A stretch of 64,000 nt of DNA from Prunella strophiata (Eukaryota > Chordata > Aves > Passeriformes > Prunellidae), in contig JAZBQD010000025.1 in the NCBI GenBank assembly GCA_036583965.1, positions 14,839,145-14,903,144 of the forward strand, read 5' to 3'. The notes under the pieces are model-generated. The model was not told the DNA's origin and made no database searches. It was given only the letters and a program-made list of their open reading frames with translations. A program made the position numbers and the translations under genes. This document shows positions 35,561 through 46,183 of this stretch, piece after piece. Each line of letters opens with the position of its first letter. Position 1 is the stretch's first letter.

Positions 35561-38500
35561 CTGCTGCTGCACGATGGGGCCTCGAGGGGTTTCCACCCGC
35601 TGCCCCCGGCCCCCACCGGCCCCCCTTGAGCTCCATCGCCTCTCCCTCCATCCCCACCCAGCCCCGGCCCAGCTGGCGGCTCTGCCCGGCATGGGAAGGA
35701 ATTTCCTGAGGGTCAGGAAAATGAACTGAATCCCCCACTCGCCCCCCGCCGTGACCGTGACCTTGGCTGAGTCCCCCAGCCCGGGAGGCCGCGGTGCTGT
35801 CCCCCATGTCACCCCACCCTCGGGCACAGGGACTCCATGTGGACCCGAGCTCGTCGGGAATGAGCAGCACCTTCCCCGGGAATGAGCAGTGCTGGGGGGG
35901 CTGGGGCTGGGGACTGGGCCCTCCCGGGGGGCCCTAGGGTGCCACTGAGGTTGGGGTGGGGGGAGATGCACCCCAAAAGCAGAAGGGGGCTCCCTGGCTG
36001 CTGACAGGGCTCTTGGTGCTCTTGGGGCCGGTGGCTCAGTGTGTGCCAGCGTGGGGACAGCGAGTGCCAGCTCCTGGTGTGACACACACACGTGGAGCCC
36101 GTGGGGTGACAGTGTGGGGCAGGGGGATGGGTGACACCAGGGTGCTCCCACCCCCCACGGCTGGGGCTGCTCCCGTGGGCTGGCAGCTGCTGAGAGGCTG
36201 CAGGTGCTGCCTGCACCCCTCACCTCACCCTGAACTCCTCATCCCACTGTGCACCCTCCATCCCACCCTGCACCCCTCATCCCACCCTGCACCCCTCATC
36301 CCACCCTGCACCCCTCATCCCACCCTGCACCCCTCACCCCACCCTGCACCCCTCATCCCACCCTGCACCCCTCACCCCACCCTGCACCCCTCATCCCACC
36401 CTGCACCCTCCATCCCACCCTGCACCCCTCATCTCACCCTGCACCCCTCATCCCACCCTGCACCCCTCATCCCACCCTGCACCCTCCATCCCACCCTGCA
36501 CCCCTCACCCCACCCTGCACCCGCTCGGGGCAGCCGAAGCCCTTGGCAAGGAGGCTGTGGCTGTTTCCTGCCGGGGAGCAGGACAGGGTGCCAGGGAGGG
36601 ACAGGGTGCCAGGGAGGGACAGGGTGCCCACCCGGCGGGGATACCATCCCCTGTCCCAAGCGCTCCCTTTCCTGCCCATCCCACGAGGATGAGGCTCCTG
36701 TCCCGCGTTTCCCTCCCTGCAGAAACAAGGAGCGAACCCCACACCACCCCAGGGGGATTGCAGGGGCTGCGCTCTGGCCCTGGGTGCCCTGTCCCCATCT
36801 CCACCCTCCTGTGCCATGCCGGGCTCCCTGTCCCCATGAGCAGTCCCATGTCGGGCGCCCCGTGGCGCTGGGTGCCCGTGGGGCGCTGTCCCTGCCGGGC
36901 TCGGGGTGCCCGAGGATGGCTCAGGGTGCCCGGGCAGGGCGCGGTGGATGCCAGCGGCCGGCGGCAAGGGCGGCGGGAGGAGCGGGGGGAGGAGGAGGAG
37001 GAGGAGAGGAGGAGGAGGAGGAGGAGGCTGGTGCCAGGGCTGCGCGTGTGTTTAGCTTGGTGGCTTCCTGGCTGGCAGGCTGCTGGCGGCGAGAAATAAC
37101 TGAGTGGGAGAGTGTTGGCTGCGCCGCGGGGAGACGGGGACAGCGGCACTGCACGGGGCACACGCGTGGCACGGGGCACCTCCCGGGGCACGGGCCGGGC
37201 CGGCTGCAGGCTGCCGTGTCCCTCGCAGAGGCGGGGACAGGTGTCATGGAGCCAGGCGTGAGGCGCCAGGGGCACCAGGAGGGGTCCCGCCGAGCAGGGA
37301 GCGGCAGGCGGAGCAGCGCGGTGATGCCCCGTGCCGTGCCCCGCAGCTCGACCCCGAGAACACCGGCTTCATCGGCGTGGAGACCTTCGCCAGCCTGGTG
37401 CACAGCCATGAGCTGCCCCTGGACCCCGCCAAGCTCGACATGCTGGTGGCCCTGGCACAGGGCAACGACGAGGGCCAGGTCTGCTACCAGGAGCTGGTAG
37501 ACCTGGTCAGTGCCGGGCGGGGACGGGGTGGGCGCCGGGCACCTCCCTGTGCCCCTGGGGAGGGGGGCGGACACCGGCCGTGCCCAGGGTCTCCCCCGGC
37601 GCGGGATGGCGGCGCGGCCTCGGGGTGGCTCCGGGCTGTGGCACGAGGGGGTGGCGGGGCAGGGGGTGGCCCCAGCGCGTCCCGAGCTGTCCCCGCGGCC
37701 CCCGCGGGCACGGCCTCTCTCCGCAGATCAGCAGCAAGCGCTCCAGCAGCTTCAAGCGCGCCATCGCCAACGGGCAGCGGGCGCTGCCCCGCGACGTGCT
37801 GCTGGACGAGACCGGCCTCGGCATCTACAAACGCTTCGTCCGCTACGTGGCCTACGAGATCCTGCCCTGCGAGATGGACCGGCGCTGGTACTTCTACCAG
37901 CACCGCACCTGCCCGCCCCCCGTGTTCATGGCAGCCGTCACCCTCACCCAGGTGCGGCACGGGGGGCGGTGCCCGGCTGGTCCTGGCTGCAGGGTCCCGG
38001 AGACCTCGGCAGGGATCAGGCTCGGGGAGGGTGAGCCTGGCTGTGAGCTCCTGGTGCACGCAGAGATGGCAGGAAGGGATGTGTGACCCTGGATGTGACA
38101 TCTTTGTGCCCACGTGGGTGACTCAGACCTGGGGCAGTGGGGTTGGGTGGCCCCAGTTGGGATGTTCTGGTGCCCACAGAGGGGCTCAGATATGGGGTGG
38201 GGGGTTGGGTGACCCCCGTGGTGATGTCCTGGTGTCCACAATGGTGCTGAGACCCAGGACAGAGGGGATGGGTGAACTCAGTCGTGATGGTGACCCCCAT
38301 AGATGGGACCCATGGAGGGGCTCAGATCCAGGGCAGAAGGAATGGGTGACCCCAGCTGTGATGTCCTGGTGCCCCTGGGGGACTCACACCTGGGCTGAAG
38401 GGATGGGGGACCCTGTTTGTGATGTCCTTGTGCCCACATGTGGGCCTCAGAGCCAGAGCAGTGGCGATGGGTGACCCTGGCTGTGACCTCCTGGTGCCCT

Positions 38501-39209
38501 TGTGGGGCTCAGATGTGGGGTGAAGGGGGGTGACAGCCAGGGGGTTTGTCACAGATCATCGTGTTCCTGTGCTACGGGGCCCGGCTGAACAAGTGGGTGC
38601 TGCAGACCTACCACCCCGAGTACATGAAGAGCCCCCTGGTCTATCACCCCGGGCACCGGGCGCGCGCCTGGCGCTTCCTCACCTACATGTTCATGCACGT
38701 GGGGTAGGTCCTGCCCGAGGGCACACGGGGCACAGCCCGGGGGCTGCACAGGCTGAGCCAACTCCTGTCCCCTCCTGTGCCCGGGCAGGCTGGAGCAGCT
38801 GGGGTTCAACGCCCTCCTGCAGCTGATGATCGGGGTGCCCCTGGAGATGGTGCACGGCATCCTGCGCATCAGCTTCCTCTACCTGGCCGGGGTCCTGGCA
38901 GGTGGGTGCTGCCCTGGGCGGGGGGGGACTGTCCCCATCCCCTGGCAGCCCTGTCACCAGCCTGGGAGGGCACAGGGAGGTGCACGCTGAGTTTGGTGGG
39001 GAGGCTGGGCTCTGCTGGCATGGCCGGGGGCTGGGGGGCAATGCAGGCTGTAATTAATTAATGTAGACAGTAATTAATTAATGCTGAGCCCTGTCTGTGC
39101 CCCCTAGGCTCCCTCACCGTCTCCATCACGGACATGAGGGCCCCCCTGGTCGGGGGCTCAGGGGGGGGTCTACGCCCTCTGCTCTGCTCACCTGGCCAAC
39201 GTCGTCATG
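35039..39209 (+). CDS. RHBDL1: Rhomboid-like serine protease 1, C-terminus missing in gap
   Basis: RHBDL1 is an intramembrane serine protease of the secretory pathway, with a cytosolic EF-hand-like N-terminus and a seven-helix rhomboid core. Exons: 35039-35077, 37347-37505, 37727-37951, 38555-38703, 38789-38901, 39108-39209. The first exon encodes [13 protein letters not shown]. Exon 2 carries the EF-hand-like [13 protein letters not shown] and [12 protein letters not shown]. The rhomboid core begins with the first membrane helix (exons 3-4, [17 protein letters not shown]). The conserved L1-loop residues [19 protein letters not shown] are in exon 4. The catalytic serine is the TCA codon at 39158-39160 within the GGSGG motif. 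Directly after it lies a run of eight G (39161-39168) where seven keep the frame. Exon 6 ends at VVM (39209) and about 110 residues, including the catalytic histidine region, are not in the sequence before the N gap. Confidence 0.95.
35078..37346 (+). other. RHBDL1 intron 1
   Basis: This 2.3-kb GC-rich intron contains a 19-mer array (36217-36530) and a GAG-rich purine tract (about 36978-37028). I see no additional exon. Confidence 0.6.
36217..36530 (+). repeat. 19-bp minisatellite 'caccctgcacccctcatcc'
   Basis: About 16 tandem 19-bp units with few variants (catcc, cacc, ccatcc) lie in RHBDL1 intron 1. One strand is strongly C-rich. Confidence 0.92.
38040..38545 (+). repeat. Degenerate minisatellite of about 60-65 bp
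   Basis: The words 'gatgtcctggtgccc', 'ggggctcagatatgggg' and 'gatgggtgacccc' recur about every 60-65 bp through RHBDL1 intron 3, with heavy divergence between copies. Confidence 0.7.
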
Positions 39210-39425
39210 GTCAGCCAGGGGACAAGGGGACACAGAGGGGGGACAGGGGTGGGTGGCTTTGTAGGGTGGGCAGCAGGGTGGGGGATGCCATGGGGTGACA
39301 GCGGGGATGGGAGCTGTCTGCAGGTTGGGCAAGGTGGTGGGACAGTAGGGGGGGGATGCCATGGGGTGGCTGGCACTGTGGGGTGGGCAGCATTGGTTGG
39401 GCTGGGAGATGCGTGGCGGTGGCAA

Positions 39426-39925
39426 NNNNNNNNNNNNNNNNNNNNNNNNNNNNNNNNNNNNNNNNNNNNNNNNNNNNNNNNNNNNNNNNNNNNNNNNNNN
39501 NNNNNNNNNNNNNNNNNNNNNNNNNNNNNNNNNNNNNNNNNNNNNNNNNNNNNNNNNNNNNNNNNNNNNNNNNNNNNNNNNNNNNNNNNNNNNNNNNNNN
39601 NNNNNNNNNNNNNNNNNNNNNNNNNNNNNNNNNNNNNNNNNNNNNNNNNNNNNNNNNNNNNNNNNNNNNNNNNNNNNNNNNNNNNNNNNNNNNNNNNNNN
39701 NNNNNNNNNNNNNNNNNNNNNNNNNNNNNNNNNNNNNNNNNNNNNNNNNNNNNNNNNNNNNNNNNNNNNNNNNNNNNNNNNNNNNNNNNNNNNNNNNNNN
39801 NNNNNNNNNNNNNNNNNNNNNNNNNNNNNNNNNNNNNNNNNNNNNNNNNNNNNNNNNNNNNNNNNNNNNNNNNNNNNNNNNNNNNNNNNNNNNNNNNNNN
39901 NNNNNNNNNNNNNNNNNNNNNNNNN
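39426..39925. other. Assembly gap of exactly 500 N
   Basis: A placeholder-sized gap of unknown true length follows RHBDL1 exon 6. The terminal RHBDL1 exons are not on the other side within this window. Confidence 0.99.
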
Positions 39926-39939
39926 CTTCCCTTCTTTGA

Positions 39940-40245
39940 CACCAGGGTGGTTGGGCTCTGCTCCCATGACCAGGGACAGGATGAGAGGAAATGGCCCCAA
40001 GCTGTGCCAGGGGAGGTTTTTCAGGTTGGATATTGGGAGAATTTCTTCATGGAAAGGGTGGTCAGGCCCTGGCACAGCTGCCCAGGGCAGTGGTGGGGTC
40101 ATCACCCCTGAAGGGATTTATTTATAAGACATGTGGATGTGGCACTTGGGGACGTGGGTCAGTGGTGGCCTTGCTAGTGCTGGGGGAACACCTGGATTCT
40201 AGTGAATAGTGAATTCCTACACAATTCCACAATTCTTTGATTCTA
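39940..40245 (+). mobile_element. CR1 LINE 3' fragment
   Basis: The first sequence after the gap: 'caggttggatattgggagaa', 'cccagggcagtggtggggtc' and 'gtgggtcagtggtggccttg'. It ends near 'caattctttgattctattct'. Confidence 0.85.
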
Positions 40246-40376
40246 TTCTACCTGGTTCAAGTCTAGGCTGAATCTGAATCAGCTTCCCAGTCTGGCTCCT
40301 GCTGCCTGCAGGGATATTCCATGTCTGCCTTTCCCTGCCCACAGCAACCTGAGGGAGAGCTCCACCACGCCCTGGG

Positions 40377-40832
40377 GATGCAAAGCTCATTCCCTGGGGA
40401 GGTAAAGCTCATTCCCTGGGGATGCAAAGCTCATTCCCTGGGGAGGTAAAGCTCATTCCCTGGGGATGCAAAGCTCATCCCCTGGGGATGCAAAGCTCAT
40501 TCCCTGGGGAGGTAAAGCTCATTCCCTGGGGAGGTAAAGCTCATTCCCTGGGGATGTAAAGCTCATTCCCTGGGGATGCAAAGCTCATTCCCTGGGGATG
40601 TAAAGCTCATTCCCTGGGGATGCAAAGCTCATTCCCTGGGGATGTAAAGCTCATTCCCTGGGGATGCAAAAGCTCATTCCCTGGGGATGCAAAGCTCATT
40701 CCCTGGGGATGTAAAGCTCATTCCCTGGGGATGCAAAGCTCATTCCCTGGGGATGTAAAGCTCATTCCCTGGGGATGCAAAGCTCATTCCCTGGGGATGT
40801 AAAGCTCATTCCCTGGGGAGGTAAAGCTCCAC
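40377..40832 (+). repeat. 22-bp minisatellite 'aaagctcattccctggggatgc'
   Basis: About 20 tandem copies are seen. The last bases alternate between 'gatgc', 'gatgt' and 'gaggt', giving a two- to three-letter variant map. The array lies between the gap-side CR1 and the first coiled-coil exon. Confidence 0.95.
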
Positions 40833-41009
40833 ACCTGCACAGGGCCTACCTCTGTGGCCAAAAGAAGGGAAATGTCGTGGCAGAGGGTTGGAGTGATGGG
40901 GAAGTGGTTGGAAGGTCGGACTCACACAGCAGAGAGGGGCTGAGCACCATCACTCCCATGGCACAGATCTCTTTTTTTCCACATTTTCTCCATGTTTTGT
41001 GCCCTGCAG

Positions 41010-43372
41010 GAGGACCTGGAGCAGCAGAGAAGCCAGCTGCTGACTCGGGCTGTGGTGGCAGAGGAGCAGTTGGCAGAGCTGCAGGGCTACATCGACCAGC
41101 ACCTTGCCAGGTGAGATGGGCATCCCTCTCCAGGCTTGGTGCCAGCTCCAGTCCCCATGCCCACTGCTGGCCCTGCCAGCACAGCCGTGTCCACTGCTCC
41201 TCCAGCTGTGCAGGCAGCTGCCACCATCTCTTGTGCCAACAGGGCAGCAGGACAGACACACCCCACACCCCACACGTGTCCTGCCCTGAGTGCTCACCCA
41301 TCCTTGGGAGGAATCACAGTCACAGAATGGGTTGGGTTGGAAGTGACACAAATGTTCATCCAGTTCCCCTGCCATGGCAGGACCCTTCCACGGTCCCATG
41401 TGGCTTCCAAGCCCCCTCCAGCCTGGCCTTGGGCAGTGACAGTGGCACTTCCAGTGCTCACAGTGGCAGTGACAGTGGCACCTCCAGTGCTCACAGTGGC
41501 AGTGACAGTGGCACTTCCAGTGCTCACAGTGGCAGTGACAGTGGCACTTCCAGTGCTCACAGTGGCAGTGACAGTGGCACCTCCAGTGCTCACTGTGAGC
41601 AGTGACAGTGGCACTTCCACCCTGCTCACTGTGGGCAGTGACAGTGGCACCTCCAGTGCTCACTGTGAGCAGTGACAGTGGCACTCCAGTGCTCACAGTG
41701 GGCAGTGACAGTGGCACCTCCAGTGCTCACTGTGGGCAGTGACAGTGGCACTTCCACCCTGCTCACTGTGGGCAGTGACAGTGGCACCTCCAGTGCTCAC
41801 TGTGGGCAGTGACAGTGGCACTCCAGTGCTCACAGTGGCAGTGACAGTGGCACCTCCAGTGCTCACTGTGAGCAGTGACAGTGGCACTTCCAGTGCTCAC
41901 AGTGGCAGTGACAGTGGCACCTCCAGTGCTCACTGTGAGCAGTGACAGTGGCACTCCAGTGCTCACTGTGGGCAGTGACAGTGGCACTCCAGTGCTCACA
42001 GTGGGCAGTGACAGTGGCACTTCCACCCTGCTCACTGTGGGCAGTGACAGTGGCACTTCCAGTGCTCACAGTGGGCAGTGACAGTGGCACTCCAGTGCTC
42101 ACAGTGGGCAGTGACAGTGACACTGCTACCCTGCTCACTGTGGGCAGTGACAGTGACACTGCTACCCTGCTCACTGTGGGCAGTGACAGTGGCACCTCCA
42201 GTGCTCACTGTGAGCAGTGACAGTGGCACCTCCAGTGCTCACTGTGGGCAGTGACAGTGGCACTTCCAGTGCTTACAGTGGGCAGTGACAGTGGCACTTC
42301 CACCCTGCTCACTGTGGGCAGTGACAGTGGCACTTCCAGTGCTCACTGTGGGCAGTGACAGTGGCACTTCCAGTGCTCACAGTGGGCAGTGACAGTGGCA
42401 CCTCCAGTGCTCACTGTGAGCAGTGACAGTGGCACTTCCAGTGCTCACAGTGGGCAGTGACAGTGACACTGCTACCCTGCTCACTGTGGGCAGTGACAGT
42501 GACACTGCTACCCTGCTCACTGTGGGCAGTGACAGTGGCACTCCAGTGCTCACAGTGGGCAGTGACAGTGGCACCTCAGTGCTCACAGTGGGCAGTGACA
42601 GTGGCACCTCCAGTGCTCACTGTGGGCAGTGACAGTGGCACCTCCAGTGCTCACAGTGGGCAGTGACAGTGACACTGCTACCCTGCTCACTGTGGGCAGT
42701 GACAGTGGCACCTCCAGTGCTCACAGTGGGCAGTGACAGTGGCACCTCCAGTGCTCACAGTGGGCAGTGACAGTGACACTGCTACCCTGCTCACTGTGGG
42801 CAGTGACAGTGGCACTCCAGTGCTCACAGTGGGCAGTGACAGTGGCACCTCCAGTGCTCACAGTGGGCAGTGACAGTGGCACCTCCAGTGCTCACTGTGG
42901 GCAGTGACAGTGGCACCTCCAGTGCTCACAGTGGGCAGTGACAGTGACACTGCTACCCTGCTCACTGTGGGCAGTGACAGTGGCACCTCCAGTGCTCACA
43001 GTGGGCAGTGACAGTGGCACCTCCAGTGCTCACAGTGGGCAGTGACAGTGGGCACCTCCAGTGCTAACTGTGGGCAGTGACAGTGGCACCTCCAGTGCTC
43101 ACTGTGGGCAGTGACAGTGGCACCTCCACTGCAGGTACCAGCAGGAGCTCCTGCGGCTGAGGAAGGCCGAGGGCAGCGAGGTGCCCCCAGTGCCCCGTGC
43201 CAGGCGTGCCAGCCACGAGGCAGAGCAGCCCCAGCCTTGGGAACCCCGCTCTCCAAGGGAGGTCTGTGCCTCATGGACTGCCAGGCAAGGATCCTTCTCA
43301 GGCTGGGAGGTGGGGACAGAGAGAAAAACCACAGTGGGTGTTTCTGCTCTCACACTCACAGGACTAAAATGA
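41010..43372 (+). CDS. CCDC78: Coiled-coil protein, 3' exons; probably CCDC78
   Basis: Two exons are supported. The first (41010-41110) starts EDLEQQRSQLLTRAV and is strongly helical, with Leu/Glu/Gln heptads. The second starts at 43135 with YQQELLRLRK and runs to a donor-like 'gaggtctgt' at 43261, or reads on to a stop at 43370-43372. The phases match (ag|g encodes Arg). CCDC78 is a coiled-coil protein of the deuterosome in multiciliated cells. The assignment rests on the coiled coil plus position: in mammals CCDC78 lies tail-to-tail with ANTKMT, exactly as here. I cannot confirm it by direct homology, and the true last exon is uncertain. Upstream exons are absent back to the N gap. The intron between the two exons is almost wholly a tandem repeat. 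Confidence 0.6.
41312..41440 (-). mobile_element. CR1 LINE 3' end, inverted
   Basis: 'agtcacagaatgggttgggt' to 'ccagcctggccttgggcagt'. The 33-36-mer array starts at its inner edge, and the 'gggcagtgacagtggcac' repeat word begins at that junction. Confidence 0.8.
41437..43130 (+). repeat. 33-36-bp VNTR inside the CCDC78 intron
   Basis: About 50 units of 'gcagtgacagtggcacctcc' plus 'agtgctcacagtgg' are present. Variants include 'cacttcc', 'cactcc', 'gacactgctaccctgctc', and a central A/T switch in the palindromic CACNGTG word. The array fills nearly the whole intron and ends at the acceptor 'ccactgcag' of the next exon. Confidence 0.95.
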
Positions 43373-43629
43373 GACAAGTGCACCACCTGTGCCCGGCCAG
43401 GCTGCAGGAATTCTGCTCTTCCCTGGGCACCCCTCAGACACAGGGTAAGGTTCCCAGGCACCTTTTCACTGCTGGGCTGCAGGGACAGGCTCCTGCTCCT
43501 GCTGGAACATTTTTCCTGGATGAGACCTGGATCTGGACCAAGGGCTGCTCCTGCCTCACTCCCCTCATTTGTGAGACAGAGCCAAGGCTGGCTCAGACCA
43601 GGATTTGTTCTGGGTTTGGACAAAGGGAT

Positions 43630-43830
43630 GAGCTGCTCTTTTACTGGGAGGGTGGTGAAAGGGTGCCCAGAGCAGCTGTGGCTGCCCCTGGATCCCTGGC
43701 AGTGCCCAGGCCAGGCTTGGACAGGGCTTGGAGCAGCCTGGGACAGTGGGAGGTGTCCCTGCCATGGCAGGGGTGGAACAAGATGGGCTTTAAGGTCCCT
43801 TCCAACCCAACCCATTCCATGATTCTGAGA
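43630..43830 (+). mobile_element. CR1 LINE 3' end
   Basis: 'tgcccagagcagctgtggct' through 'ccaacccaacccattccatg' and 'attctgagac'. It lies in the presumed 3' part of CCDC78. Confidence 0.85.
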
Positions 43831-44041
43831 CTATGGTGGGAAAACCCCATTTTCCTCTGTGTTTGAGTGGAAAATGGAATATTATATCGATGAGCATGGC
43901 CAAACTGATCCTGCACAGAGGTGAGCTGGAAAGGAATGGCAGAGCAAAGCCCAAGTCCAGGAGCAGCAGCTGCTCCAACTCCAGGACCATCCAGGAGTTC
44001 GAAGACAAAGCAAAAACCTCAGAGGAACAATCAACCAAAAC

Positions 44042-44047
44042 TTTATT
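44042..44047 (-). promoter_or_regulatory. ANTKMT: ANTKMT polyadenylation signal (minus strand)
   Basis: 'tttatt' on the + strand reads AATAAA on the minus strand, about 280 bp beyond the ANTKMT stop. Confidence 0.7.
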
Positions 44048-44064
44048 TTCAAAACTCAAATTGA

Positions 44065-44070
44065 AATAAA
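44065..44070 (+). promoter_or_regulatory. CCDC78-side polyadenylation signal (plus strand)
   Basis: AATAAA in 'ttgaaataaagcag', the first canonical + strand signal after the coiled-coil exons. It lies 17 bp from the opposite-strand signal of ANTKMT. Confidence 0.6.
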
Positions 44071-44327
44071 GCAGCAGTCATCCAAAAAGAGGCACTGGAG
44101 CTTCATCCCTTAAATCCTGCGTTAACTCCAGGATTTCTAGGTCTGATTTTCTCCTCCCTTGCTTTGCTCACACTCTGGAAAAATGAAGATCTGCCACCCT
44201 GCAAGTCCCCAGGACAAATGCTGGCCAAGCACTTCTGTCCTGAGCTGAGCCAAGGGCTGGAGTGGCTCTGACCGTTAACACCAGGCTTAAGGAGGCTGCT
44301 GTTAAACCAGGCTTAACAAGGCTGGGC

Positions 44328-45784
44328 TCAGAGCTGGCTTTCCTGGGCGCTGCTCTGCACTTCCTGCCGCACCTCCTTGATGTCATAGGCCCAGACCTGG
44401 TCCAGGCCCTGGCCCAGGGTGCTGCTGGGGGTCCAGGAGGGGAAGGGGTAGCGGCCGGCCACCACCCGGGCACCGTCGGGCAGCTCTGCCAGCAGCTTGG
44501 TGGCCAAGGGAGGCTTCTGGGGAGAGAGACACAGCCAGGGACAGGCAGCCTTAGGACATGGTCACACAGTGGCAGTGCCACCAGGGACAGTGGGGAAGAT
44601 CTGGGACATCAACCCTTCAAAGCAGAGGGCTGGTACTGGCCCTGGGTAAGGCTGGGACTTGGAGCAAGCGATGAGCAACAGGACAAGAGGAATTTGCCTC
44701 GAGTTGCACCAGGGGAGGTTCAGGTTGGATATTGGGAGAATTTCTTCCCTGAAAGGGTGGTGAGGCCCTGGCACAGCTGCCCAGGGCAGTGGTGGGGTCA
44801 CCATCCCTGCAGGGATTTAACAGACATGGATGTGGCACTTGGGGACACGGGTCAGTGCAGGGGGAGTGGTCGGACTGCATCCCAGAGGGATTTTCCAACC
44901 TCCATGATTCCATAAATCCAAATGCTGTGTAGCACCAAACCACCTAGCCACAGGGATGCCCACCTGGCCTTATTCCATCCCAGATCCCCTCTCCTTGCCA
45001 AGAAAAGCCCCCTGGAGCTGGCCCAGAAGAACTCAGGGTGTGAGGGGCTGACTCACCACGCTGGGGGCCAGGAACACGATCACGTTCTGGCAGTCAGAGA
45101 GATTCACCTTAAAACAGAAGGAAAAGGGGAATAATGAGCAGCAGGCAGAGCAGGAGCAACTGTTTGAGTGTCCAAACCTTGTGGGTGATCTTTGGAATCC
45201 TGGATGGAGCAAAGATGCCACAAAAGATGTGGGATGGGGAAGTGTGGGTGTGAAAGCAGCACGTCTTGGGAAACACCTGCCTCCAGCACCATCCCAGAGC
45301 CACATCCCCTGATGGAATCTCTCTGGTCAGGCTGCAAATACCCCATGTCAGCCTGAGAAGCTCATCTCTGCAGGTGAGCCTGTCAGCAGCACCCAGACCT
45401 CTCCTCAGAGCTGCTCCAAGCAGCAGAACTGGCCATGGGCTGCTCCAGCTGGCATTCCCCAGAAAGGAGGATGGATTTCCACCTCCCAGCTGGCATTCCC
45501 CTGGAAAGGAGGATGGATTTCCACCTCCCAGGAGCAGTGTGGGATGGGGAAGGAGCAAGCAGCCATCAGCAAATCCATCCTGGAAATGCAGACAGAGCTC
45601 TGGCCCCGCCCTGAGCACACCCAGACCCTGGGGATGCTGTTACCTTCCACAGATCCTTCTTCAGGAAGGAGACCTTCCCGTGGTACCCAGCCTTCCAGGC
45701 ACGGTAGTTGGCCAGGCACAGCAGCCAGGGGTTGAGCTCATAGCCCAGGGCTGGCCTCAGCCCCTGCTTGTAAGCCTCAAGCAC
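44328..45784 (-). CDS. ANTKMT: Adenine nucleotide translocase lysine methyltransferase, 3' exons only
   Basis: ANTKMT (FAM173A) is a mitochondrial seven-beta-strand methyltransferase that modifies a lysine of the ADP/ATP carrier. Minus-strand exons in transcript order: 45784-45644 (47 codons), 45107-45057 (17 codons), 44516-44328 (62 codons plus stop), all GT-AG and all phase 0. Diagnostic stretches are [53 protein letters not shown] and GLDQVWAYD. The N-terminal membrane segment and the SAM-binding GSGDGR motif should lie upstream (higher coordinates). They are not found in 45785-46180 nor, by reading, up to 59.6 kb. An 8-kb satellite block begins 400 bp upstream of the first visible exon, so the gene is interrupted or mis-assembled there. 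Confidence 0.9.
44655..44920 (+). mobile_element. CR1 LINE 3' fragment in ANTKMT intron
   Basis: 'gaggttcaggttggatattg', 'cccagggcagtggtggggtc' and 'tccaacctccatgattccat'. It is antisense to ANTKMT, in the intron between the last two exons. Confidence 0.85.
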
Positions 45785-46183
45785 CTGGGGAAGAGAAGAG
45801 GAGGGCTGAAAGCCAAAGCACCTCAGTGCTGAGTCTGGGCAGGGATTTGGGTGTGCAGGGGCTGCTGCCCAGCTGCACTCACCACATCCTGCTGCCTCAC
45901 AGGCAGGGTGACCTCGGAGCTCAGCCCACCCATTCCCTCACTGCCACCCTGCTCCCTGCATGCATCTTTTAGGGCTGGCCAAAGACCACCTGTGGCCATC
46001 TAGAGCCACCCTGGACCACCCATGGCTGCCTGGAAACATCTGGGGCTGTTTAGACCACCTAGACCACACTGGGTCACCTAGGACCACCTAGGTGGGCAGT
46101 CTAAGGGACCATCAGGACCAGCCTAGGGACACCCAGGACAATCAGAACCACCTCCAGCTTCTCTAGTACCATCGAGGACCCAT

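Noticed and set aside
39207..40127. Open frames spanning the N gap
   Set aside because: They consist mainly of N residues; only the RHBDL1 exon before the gap and the CR1 after it are real.
43833..44069. 78-codon frame ending before the poly(A) signal as the last CCDC78 exon
   Set aside because: It begins in CR1 tail sequence, no convincing acceptor with the right phase is seen, and the composition fits 3' UTR.
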